A DNA stretch of 64,000 bases, from assembly GCF_016820575.1 (NCBI RefSeq), contig NZ_JAEMQH010000002.1, positions 248,001-312,000 of the forward strand. The letters run 5' to 3'. The stretch comes from Marinobacter sediminum. GTDB lineage: Bacteria; Pseudomonadota; Gammaproteobacteria; Pseudomonadales; Oleiphilaceae. Positions 57,149-64,000 of the stretch are shown here, in pieces; within the stretch, counting starts at the first letter, position 1, and each line of letters starts with the position of its first letter. The notes below the pieces were generated by a model that was given only the letters and a program-made list of their open reading frames with translations, made no database searches and was not told where the DNA came from. Both the position numbers and the translations under genes were made by a program.

Positions 57149-58147
57149 ATGCTCGAAAACTCCACCATCCTCGTTACCGGCGGCACCGGCTCCTTTGGCC
57201 ATAAATTCATTCCAATGACCCTGGAAAAGTACAACCCGAAGAAAATCATCGTGTTTTCTCGTGATGAAATGAAACAGTGGGAAATGGCCAAGCTGTTCCA
57301 GGGTGACGACCGCCTGCGCTTTTTCATTGGCGATGTGCGCGACAGAGAGCGCCTCTACCGCGCGCTGGATGGTGTGGATTATGTGGTTCACGCTGCGGCT
57401 ACAAAAATTGTACCCACCGCCGAATACAACCCGTTTGAATGTGTAAAAACCAACATTCACGGGGCCATGAACCTCATCGATGCAGCTATCGATAAAGGCA
57501 TAAAAGGGGTGGTTGCTTTGTCTACCGATAAGGCCAGCAGCCCCATCAATTTGTATGGTGCTACCAAGTTGGCCTCGGACAAACTGTTTGTGGCAGGAAA
57601 TTCCTACGCCGGTGGCCATCAAACCAAGTTTTCCGTGGTTCGCTACGGCAACGTGATGGGCTCACGCGGCTCTGTTATTCCGTTCTTTATGTCAATCAAG
57701 GATAAAGGCGTACTCCCCATCACTGATCCGCGAATGACTCGCTTCATGATCAGCCTTGAGCAGGGCGTGGAGCTGGTATGGCATGCGTTTGAAGACATGG
57801 TTGGCGGTGAAATCTACGTGAAGAAAATCCCTTCCATGAAAGTGACGGACCTGGCGCGTGTTGTTGCGCCCGAGGCTAAGCAAGAAGTGGTGGGGATTCG
57901 CCCAGGCGAAAAATTGCATGAGCAGATGATTGGCGCGGAAGATTCCTATTTTACTTACGAATACCCGGAACATTTCAAGATTCTGCCGAACATCAATAAT
58001 TGGGGTACCAGTCAGGAGCGAATCAAGGACGGCAAGCTCGTTCCCGAAGGCTTCGTTTACTCCAGCGACAACAACACCGAATGGATGGCGGATGAAGATC
58101 TGGAGTCTTGGATCGACCGCCATTACAACGAGATTGGCAAAATCTAA
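57149..58147 (+). CDS. pseB: UDP-GlcNAc 4,6-dehydratase (inverting) PseB
   Basis: A 332-residue extended SDR enzyme. The NAD site is LVTGGTGSFGHKF, followed by HAAATKIVPTAEYNP and the catalytic YGATKLASDK. It makes UDP-2-acetamido-2,6-dideoxy-L-arabino-hexos-4-ulose, the first step to pseudaminic acid. The start MLENSTILV fits the family; upstream ATGs (57107, 57143) would add residues with no similarity. AGAGA precedes the ATG. Confidence 0.94.
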   Translation: MLENSTILVTGGTGSFGHKFIPMTLEKYNPKKIIVFSRDEMKQWEMAKLFQGDDRLRFFIGDVRDRERLYRALDGVDYVVHAAATKIVPTAEYNPFECVKTNIHGAMNLIDAAIDKGIKGVVALSTDKASSPINLYGATKLASDKLFVAGNSYAGGHQTKFSVVRYGNVMGSRGSVIPFFMSIKDKGVLPITDPRMTRFMISLEQGVELVWHAFEDMVGGEIYVKKIPSMKVTDLARVVAPEAKQEVVGIRPGEKLHEQMIGAEDSYFTYEYPEHFKILPNINNWGTSQERIKDGKLVPEGFVYSSDNNTEWMADEDLESWIDRHYNEIGKI

Positions 58148-58149
58148 TC

Positions 58150-59313
58150 ATGATTCCTTACGGTAAGCAGGATATTAACCAGGCAGACATTGACGCGGTT
58201 CTGGAGGTCTTGAGGTCAGATTTTCTGACTCAAGGGCCAGTCGTGCCAAAGTTTGAGGAAACCGTTGCCAATCACGTGGGCGCAAACCATGCCCTCGCGG
58301 TGAACAGTGCCACCTCCGCCTTGCATATTGCCTGCCTTGCACTTGGGTTGGGGCAGGGTGATTGGTTATGGACAACGCCAGTTACCTTTGTGGCCTCCGC
58401 CAACTGTGGGTTGTACTGTGGTGCGCAGGTCGATTTTGTCGATATCGATCCGAAAACCTACAACCTGTGCCCGTTGGCTTTGAAAGCAAAGCTTGAGCAG
58501 GCGAAGGATGAAAACCGGCTGCCCAAGGTGGTAGTAGCCGTTCATTTGTCCGGCCAGCCCTGTGATATGGAAGCCATTGCCGCTCTGGCAGAGGAATATG
58601 GTGTTAAAGTCATTGAAGATGCTTCCCACGCGATTGGCGGTAAGTATCAGGGCGAATTTATCGGCAGCAGCCGTTACAGCGACATAACCGTATTCAGTTT
58701 TCACCCGGTAAAAATTGTTACCACGGCCGAAGGCGGCATGGCTGTAACCAACGATGCCAAGCTTGCTGAGAGAATGAACCTTCTACGCAGCCACGGTATT
58801 ACCCGCGACCCGGCACTGATGACCCAGAAGCCGGATGGCCCTTGGTATTACCAACAGGTGGATCTGGGATTCAACTACCGGATGACGGAACTGCAGGCCG
58901 CGCTCGGTGTGAGCCAGATGGAACGGCTGGAGGCTTTTGTGGCTCGCAGGCACGAGTTAGCGAAGCGTTATGATCAGCTCCTGGCGGATCTGCCCGTCGT
59001 CTTGCCCTGGCAGCACCCGGACAGCTATTCCGGCCTGCACCTATACGTTATTCGCCTGAAGCTGGACAGTATTACCAAGAGTCACAAGGAAGTGTTTGAA
59101 TCTCTGCGCGAGCAAGGCATCGGGGTAAATCTGCACTACATTCCGGTGCACACCCAACCTTATTATCGCGATATGGGCTTTGAGGCAGAGACCTTCCCGC
59201 ATTCCATGGCCTACTACCGGGAGGCCATCAGTCTGCCGATGTTCCAGGGCCTGACGGAAGATCAGCAGGACGAAGTGGTTGAGGTGCTCCACAAGACGCT
59301 GGCGAAGGAGTGA
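58150..59313 (+). CDS. pseC: UDP-sugar 4-aminotransferase PseC
   Basis: A 387-residue DegT/DnrJ/EryC1 aminotransferase. PLP Lys188 is in VFSFHPVKIVTTAEGG, and VNSATSALHIACLALG holds the cofactor pocket. It puts an amino group from glutamate on C4 of the PseB product. The ATG is 2 bases after the pseB stop. Confidence 0.94.
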   Translation: MIPYGKQDINQADIDAVLEVLRSDFLTQGPVVPKFEETVANHVGANHALAVNSATSALHIACLALGLGQGDWLWTTPVTFVASANCGLYCGAQVDFVDIDPKTYNLCPLALKAKLEQAKDENRLPKVVVAVHLSGQPCDMEAIAALAEEYGVKVIEDASHAIGGKYQGEFIGSSRYSDITVFSFHPVKIVTTAEGGMAVTNDAKLAERMNLLRSHGITRDPALMTQKPDGPWYYQQVDLGFNYRMTELQAALGVSQMERLEAFVARRHELAKRYDQLLADLPVVLPWQHPDSYSGLHLYVIRLKLDSITKSHKEVFESLREQGIGVNLHYIPVHTQPYYRDMGFEAETFPHSMAYYREAISLPMFQGLTEDQQDEVVEVLHKTLAKE

Positions 59314-59315
59314 CA

Positions 59316-60017
59316 ATGAGCATCGTAGCCATTATCCCCGCCCGTGGCGGCAGCAAGCGCATTCCCCGCAAAAATATCAAAGAGTTCTGTGGCAAACCGA
59401 TGATTGCATGGTCAATCGAGGCTGCCCGCCAGAGTGGTTGTTTTGACCGTATCGTCGTGTCTACGGATGACGCAGAAATCGCTGAAGTTGCCAGGCAATT
59501 CGGCGCAGAAATCCCCTTCATGCGCCCATCCAGTTTATCGGATGATTACACCGGGACCATACCCGTTATCCGCCATGCTGTTGAATGGCTGAGTGATAAT
59601 GGCAGTACGGTATTCGAGGCGTGCTGTCTCTATGCCACCGCTCCCTTTGTCTCTCCGGAGGATTTGAAGCGGGGCCAGCAAATGCTGCACAGCGAAGCCT
59701 GTAGCTATGCCTTCTCGGTAACCAGTTACGCCTTCCCGATTCAGCGGGCCATTCGCATCACAAGCGAGGGGCGAGTGGCGATGTTCAACCCCGAACATTT
59801 CCAGACTCGATCCCAGGATCTGGAAGAAGCCTGGCACGATGCCGGGCAATTCTACTGGGGAAGTGCCCAAGTATGGATGGAAGAGCGGCCTATCTTCTCT
59901 GAAGATACCCTGCCAGTAACGTTGCCAAGACACCGGGTTCAGGACATTGACACGCCCGAGGACTGGGTACGCGCAGAGTGGCTGTTCAGGGCCATGCAGG
60001 CGCAGGGTGCCGACTAA
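59316..60017 (+). CDS. pseF: Pseudaminic acid cytidylyltransferase PseF
   Basis: A 233-residue CMP-sugar synthetase of the NeuA/KdsB fold with IIPARGGSKRIPRKNIK at the N-terminus and VQDIDTPEDW at the C-terminus. It activates pseudaminic acid with CTP. GAAGGAG lies just upstream of the ATG. A GTG two codons earlier is possible. The stop overlaps the pseG ATG (TAATG). Confidence 0.94.
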   Translation: MSIVAIIPARGGSKRIPRKNIKEFCGKPMIAWSIEAARQSGCFDRIVVSTDDAEIAEVARQFGAEIPFMRPSSLSDDYTGTIPVIRHAVEWLSDNGSTVFEACCLYATAPFVSPEDLKRGQQMLHSEACSYAFSVTSYAFPIQRAIRITSEGRVAMFNPEHFQTRSQDLEEAWHDAGQFYWGSAQVWMEERPIFSEDTLPVTLPRHRVQDIDTPEDWVRAEWLFRAMQAQGAD

Positions 60018-61123
60018 TGCACATTGCTTTCCGAGCAGATGCTTCCATTGAAATTGGCACCGGTCACGTGATGCGGTGTCTGACGCTGGCCGATGCCCTG
60101 AGCACTCATGGCCACGTTTGCGTATTTATTTGCCGGGATCACCAAGGACATCTCGCGGAATTGATCGGAAGGCGTGGATTTGAGGTGCACCGTTTGACAC
60201 AGGAGGTGCAGGGAGTTTGGAATGCCGACGACTCTCCACCGGCACATGCTGATTGGTTGGGAGTTCCGTGGCAGCTGGATGCCGAACAAACACTCAGAGC
60301 ACTGGCCGGCAATAAAGTAGATTGGATGGTCGTTGATCATTACGCTTTGGATGCGCGTTGGGAGCGGAGTATTGCTAGCGTCGTTAGTCACATATTAGTG
60401 ATTGACGATCTGGCCGATCGGGAACATCAGGCTGATATTCTTCTGGATCAGAATGCACTGGGGGAGCAGATCAAAGAGCGTTACCGGTACCTAGTAAACC
60501 GGCAATGCGGCCTGTACTTTGGTCCTCAATATGCACTTTTAGGCCAGGAATATCGCTTATTGGCGAGCGCTATGCCCGAGCGTGACGGGCACGTATTAAG
60601 AGTTCTGATTTTCGTTGGGGGAAGCGATCCTCACCATCTCACGGAACGATACCTTGACGCATTAGCCACTCCTTTGTTCAAACACTTGGCGGTTGATGTG
60701 GTCATTGGGAACAATCATCCGTCGCCCGAGAAGGTTTCGCAGATAGTTGATAGGAGAGACGGAGCAAGACTCTATTTGGGACTGCCCAGTCTCTCAGCCC
60801 TAATGGTTAGAGCAGATTTAATGTTGGGTGCCGGTGGAGCCACTAACTGGGAGCGCATGTGCCTGGGGTTGCCCGCAATTGTGGTGAGCGTGGCGCGAAA
60901 CCAAGACAGCATTAACGAAGAGCTAGACGAACTGTCGCTCCTTCATTTTCTTGGAAGTGCTGAAAATGTCGCTGTGGAAAAAATCAGGACATGCCTGGCA
61001 CCTGTGTTAAGAAATACACAGGTCAACTCTGCCCAATCCAGAGCAATGCGAGGGGTTGTTGACGGCAATGGAACGGCACGGTTAGTAAAAGCTATGGAGC
61101 AAATTTCCTATGCCACTCCGTAA
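60017..61123 (+). CDS. pseG: UDP-sugar hydrolase PseG
   Basis: A 368-residue GT-B-fold hydrolase. The catalytic His17 is in EIGTGHVMRCLTLADAL, and GGATNWERMCLGLPAI binds nucleotide. It removes UDP from the diacetylated hexose so PseI can act. It overlaps pseF by one base and pseH by 14 bases. Confidence 0.93.
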   Translation: MHIAFRADASIEIGTGHVMRCLTLADALSTHGHVCVFICRDHQGHLAELIGRRGFEVHRLTQEVQGVWNADDSPPAHADWLGVPWQLDAEQTLRALAGNKVDWMVVDHYALDARWERSIASVVSHILVIDDLADREHQADILLDQNALGEQIKERYRYLVNRQCGLYFGPQYALLGQEYRLLASAMPERDGHVLRVLIFVGGSDPHHLTERYLDALATPLFKHLAVDVVIGNNHPSPEKVSQIVDRRDGARLYLGLPSLSALMVRADLMLGAGGATNWERMCLGLPAIVVSVARNQDSINEELDELSLLHFLGSAENVAVEKIRTCLAPVLRNTQVNSAQSRAMRGVVDGNGTARLVKAMEQISYATP

Positions 61124-61649
61124 GATTGAAGAAGCGGATCTGGACCTAATGCTGAGCTGGCGCAATCATCCATCAATCCGGCAGAGCATGTTCTCACAAG
61201 TAATTATTGAGCCGGAGCAGCACCGGGCATGGTTCCGGCGACAAGCTAAAAAGGAAGACTGCTTGTGGCTTATTTACGAAACGCACGAAAACCGTCCAGC
61301 TGGAATCGTATATTTCACGGATATGGATCGCGCCCCCAGGAACGCGTTCTGGGGATTTTATGCGGCTCCCGATGCACAGCCGGGCACTGGAACGAGAATG
61401 GGCCTAGAGGCCATTGATCTATATTTCAGTGAGTTAGGCTTCCACAAACTTAACGCAGAAGTGCTGGAAACGAACGAAAGAAGTCTTCGATTTCACCGAA
61501 AACTTGGGTTCAAAGTGGAAGGCGTCTTTCAGGATCAATATCTCGGTGAACAAGCTTTTCAGTCAGTAACTCGTTTTGGGCTGCTCGCTGCTGAATGGGA
61601 CGAGCATCGTAAAGTATTGGCAGCAACCTTCCCGAACAGAAGCTCATAG
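61110..61649 (+). CDS. pseH: UDP-4-amino-sugar N-acetyltransferase PseH
   Basis: A 179-residue GNAT acetyltransferase that acetylates the C4 amino group made by PseC. It shows LMLSWRNHPSIRQSMF and the C-terminal acyl-CoA site LNAEVLETNERSLRFHRKLG. The overlap with pseG suggests coupled translation. Confidence 0.9.
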   Translation: MPLRKIEEADLDLMLSWRNHPSIRQSMFSQVIIEPEQHRAWFRRQAKKEDCLWLIYETHENRPAGIVYFTDMDRAPRNAFWGFYAAPDAQPGTGTRMGLEAIDLYFSELGFHKLNAEVLETNERSLRFHRKLGFKVEGVFQDQYLGEQAFQSVTRFGLLAAEWDEHRKVLAATFPNRSS

Positions 61650-61658
61650 GCAACACAC

Positions 61659-62342
61659 TTGGACACGAACACATACATCTTTGCCACCTCAAAACCGTGG
61701 CATCAACCCCAAGCTACTGAATTGCTCCCCGGTGAGTATCGATACCTATGGGCTAAAGACCCTGTGGAACTTGGTGCAATTATCGATAAAGAGCCGGACA
61801 TACGATACATATTCTTTCTGCACTGGAATTGGCTTGTACCGGAGCAAGTGTGGAAAAACCATGAATGTGTTTGTTTTCATATGACAGACGTGCCCTATGG
61901 CCGGGGGGGGAGCCCGCTCCAGAACCTAATCGTTCGGGGTCATACCTCTACGAAGTTGACCGCCCTGCGAATGGTCGAGGAAATGGATGCTGGGCCAGTT
62001 TATACCAAAAGGGATATGTCGCTCAGCGGAACGGCAGAAGAAATCTACAAAAGAGCTGGAGAGTTGAGCTTCGATGTTATTAAGTGGATGATTGACGCCC
62101 AGCCGCAGCCTACCCCACAGCAGGGGACTCCCACTATCTTCAAACGCAGAAAGCCTGCGCAAAGTGAACTGCCGATGGACGGCAGAGTTCACGAGCTATA
62201 CGACCACATACGAATGCTTGACGCTCCAACGTACCCATCTGCTTTTATTGAGTATGGCGAATTTGTTATTGAATTTTCAGACGCCGAAGTAGATGGAGAA
62301 GCCTTGAAAGCATCTGTGCGAATTACAAAGAAACCGATTTAA
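61659..62342 (+). CDS. Formyltransferase-like protein in the pse cluster
   Basis: A 227-residue protein starting at TTG with AGG eight bases upstream. It resembles the formyl-tetrahydrofolate-dependent sugar N-formyltransferase fold. The catalytic His74 is in VCFHMTDVPYGRGGSPLQ and Asp110 in EEMDAGPVY. The Asn that usually lies two residues before the His is Cys72 here. Its place between pseH and pseI suggests it acts on the same C4 amino group as PseH, or on a later intermediate, and gives an N-formyl pseudaminic acid. That is inference. Confidence 0.8.
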   Translation: MDTNTYIFATSKPWHQPQATELLPGEYRYLWAKDPVELGAIIDKEPDIRYIFFLHWNWLVPEQVWKNHECVCFHMTDVPYGRGGSPLQNLIVRGHTSTKLTALRMVEEMDAGPVYTKRDMSLSGTAEEIYKRAGELSFDVIKWMIDAQPQPTPQQGTPTIFKRRKPAQSELPMDGRVHELYDHIRMLDAPTYPSAFIEYGEFVIEFSDAEVDGEALKASVRITKKPI

Positions 62343-62351
62343 GGAACCGTT

Positions 62352-63401
62352 ATGAAAGATGTTGTTATTGATGGCGTGAAGATCGGGCCGGATCATCCTC
62401 CCTACGTTATTGCTGAGTTATCCGCAAACCACAATGGTTCTTTAGAACATGCCTTGGCTACTATAGATGAAGCCAAAAAACGTGGGGCATCTGCGATCAA
62501 GCTGCAAACATATACAGCGGATACCATGACCATAGACTCCGATCGCCCAGAGTTTTTGATCAAAGGCGGACCATGGGGTGGCTTTAAGCTATACGATCTC
62601 TACAAATGGGCGGAAACGCCGTTCGAATGGCACAAAGCCATGTTCGAGCACGCTCGTAAAATTGGTATTACCGTGTTCTCGACACCGTTTGATGAAACGG
62701 CTGTGGATCTGCTCGAGGAGCTTGATGCTCCCGCCTATAAAATTGCTTCTTTTGAAGTAACCGACCTCCCATTGATTGAATACGTAGCCAAAACTGGCAA
62801 GCCCATGATTATGTCGACAGGGATGGCTAGTGAAGAGGAAATCGAAGAAGCGGTTGCGACAGCCAGAAACGCAGGTTGTGAGCAGCTGGTTTTGCTTCAC
62901 TGCATCAGTAGTTATCCTGCCCCCATGGAGCAGGCAAACATTGCACAGGTTAAAGAGCTTGGGAACCGCTTTCAGGCCATTCCTGGTCTTTCTGACCATA
63001 CCTTGGGCACTACCGCATCTGTAGCAGCGGTTGCTCTCGGAGCTTGTCTGATCGAAAAGCATTTTATTCTTAACCGAGAGGACGGCGGCCCTGATAGCGG
63101 TTTCTCGATAGAACCAGAAGAACTTGAACGTTTATGCGTAGAAACGCGCGAAGCCAAACTCGCCATCGGCAATGTAGGCTATGTCCGCCAGAAAGCTGAG
63201 GAGCAAAACCGGATATTTCGTCGGTCCATATACTACATGCGCGACATGAAGGCTGGTGAGATTATACAAGAAAAGGATATTCGTAGAATTCGGCCGGGAA
63301 TTGGTATCGAGCCCAAACACTCCGCCACGCTTATCGGGAAAACACTAAAGAGTGACGTTACACGCGGTACTCCAACAAGTTGGGAGCAGTTCGATGAGTA
63401 A
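62352..63401 (+). CDS. pseI: Pseudaminic acid synthase PseI
   Basis: A 349-residue NeuB-family enzyme. It shows YVIAELSANHNGSLEHAL and VFSTPFDETAVDLLEEL, with a C-terminal SAF domain (about 290-349). It condenses the 2,4-diacetamido sugar with phosphoenolpyruvate to give pseudaminic acid. The stop overlaps the next gene by 8 bases. This completes the six-gene CMP-Pse pathway. Confidence 0.95.
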   Translation: MKDVVIDGVKIGPDHPPYVIAELSANHNGSLEHALATIDEAKKRGASAIKLQTYTADTMTIDSDRPEFLIKGGPWGGFKLYDLYKWAETPFEWHKAMFEHARKIGITVFSTPFDETAVDLLEELDAPAYKIASFEVTDLPLIEYVAKTGKPMIMSTGMASEEEIEEAVATARNAGCEQLVLLHCISSYPAPMEQANIAQVKELGNRFQAIPGLSDHTLGTTASVAAVALGACLIEKHFILNREDGGPDSGFSIEPEELERLCVETREAKLAIGNVGYVRQKAEEQNRIFRRSIYYMRDMKAGEIIQEKDIRRIRPGIGIEPKHSATLIGKTLKSDVTRGTPTSWEQFDE

Positions 63402-64000
63402 AACCGTCCTTGTAGTTGCAGCCCACACCGATGACGAGGCTTTGGGTTGCGGAGGCAGCATTGCTCGGCACGTGGCCGAGGGAGATACCGTTTACGCCGT
63501 TTTTCTGGCGGATGGAGTAACATCACGTCTCGATGCAACGAATGAAGAGCTGGAACAGCGCAACTCAGCCGCGGAAAGCGCTCATGAGACCCTTGGAATC
63601 AAGAAGGCTTACATGCTCGGATTCCCAGACAACCGGATGGACAGCGTACCGTTGCTAGACATCGTTCAGAAGTTGGAAAGCGTCTTCAGTGAAATTCAGC
63701 CTCAGGTTGTCTATACACATCACGTCGGTGATCTAAATGTAGACCACCGCGTGACTCACCAAGCGGTGCTCACCGTTTGCAGACCAGTGCCGGGTGTATC
63801 GGTGAAAGAGATTTATGCCTTCGAAGTATTGTCGGCTACAGGCTGGAACACTCCTGCAGAAAGCCCTTTTGTTCCCAATGTATTTGTGGATATTTCAGAA
63901 CATTTGGAAAAAAAAATGGAGGCTCTCGCCGCTTACGAGCTAGAGATGCGGAAGGCTCCTCATTCACGCTCCTTAATTAATGCAAAACGCCTTGCGGAGC
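63394..64000 (+). CDS. PIG-L family N-deacetylase (partial, runs off the window)
   Basis: The first 202 codons are present; the frame stays open to the window end. It is a LmbE/PIG-L zinc deacetylase with AHTDDE (His11, Asp14) and the second zinc motif THHVGDLNVDH (His118). Such enzymes remove an acetyl group from N-acetyl sugars. In this operon it could free an amino group on a sugar precursor or on pseudaminic acid, for re-acylation by another enzyme. The substrate is not known. Confidence 0.9.
   Translation, partial: MSKTVLVVAAHTDDEALGCGGSIARHVAEGDTVYAVFLADGVTSRLDATNEELEQRNSAAESAHETLGIKKAYMLGFPDNRMDSVPLLDIVQKLESVFSEIQPQVVYTHHVGDLNVDHRVTHQAVLTVCRPVPGVSVKEIYAFEVLSATGWNTPAESPFVPNVFVDISEHLEKKMEALAAYELEMRKAPHSRSLINAKRLAE

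Overview
This window looks like the chromosome of a marine gammaproteobacterium close to Marinobacter and related to Pseudomonas. The evidence is gene content and order. The window carries the rpoN-lpt-kds-mla-murA-his block and the pilB-pilC-pilD-coaE block, both in Pseudomonas-like order, plus a DUF1302/DUF1329 pair and MalT-type LuxR regulator. This assignment is inference; no rRNA or other species marker is present. Coding density is high, and I saw no CRISPR array, tRNA, rRNA, insertion sequence or prophage.

Layout. 1-965: the end of yhdP and a nitrilase-family hydrolase. 982-10346, minus strand: darP, mgtE, the nitrogen PTS block (ptsO, rapZ, ptsN), hpf, rpoN, LPS transport (lptB, lptA, lptC) and Kdo synthesis (kdsC, kdsD). 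10613-21299, mostly plus strand: the mla phospholipid-transport operon, ibaG, murA, hisG, hisD, hisC, a Nif3-family gene, zapG and zapE, with two copies of a palindromic repeat beside the his genes. 21386-29135: a thiolase, the DUF1302/DUF1329 envelope pair and a LuxR regulator. 29142-38631, minus strand: acyltransferase, Bax-like glucosaminidase, a large lipoprotein of unknown role, a YfaZ-like porin, yacG, a hybrid sensor kinase, trmO and an outer-membrane protein of unknown role. 38594-46341: coaE and type IV pilus genes (pilD, pilC, pilB, pilA), a PglL/WaaL-type oligosaccharide transferase in AT-rich DNA and a second pilin gene. 46349-49041: a beta-CASP metallo-hydrolase, cysQ and rfaH. 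49394-64000: a surface polysaccharide operon that runs off the end of the window.

How the genes work together. Much of the window builds or maintains the envelope: LPS export, Kdo, Mla lipid recycling, MurA, type IV pili and a capsule or O-antigen. rpoN encodes sigma-54, and both pilin genes have clear -24/-12 sigma-54 promoters. A perfect 21-bp palindrome lies where an activator such as PilR could bind upstream of pilA. The polysaccharide operon has a perfect ops core (GGCGGTAGCGTG) in its leader, directly downstream of rfaH, so an antiterminator and its target sit side by side.

The polysaccharide operon opens with an initiating sugar-phosphate transferase, a Wzi-like protein, an SLBB export protein, a Wzz-like chain-length protein and a Wzx-like flippase. 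It continues with all six CMP-pseudaminic acid genes (pseB, C, F, G, H, I). A formyltransferase-like gene lies between pseH and pseI, and a PIG-L deacetylase gene follows. This suggests a modified, perhaps N-formylated, pseudaminic acid in a surface glycan. The polymerase and later glycosyltransferases are not in the window and probably lie beyond it.

The most interesting points are the palindromic repeat family with co-varying arms, the expanded pse cluster, the paired sigma-54 pilin promoters around a pilin-glycosylation-like gene, and the apparent joint absence of tldD and pmbA from a locus where they usually occur.
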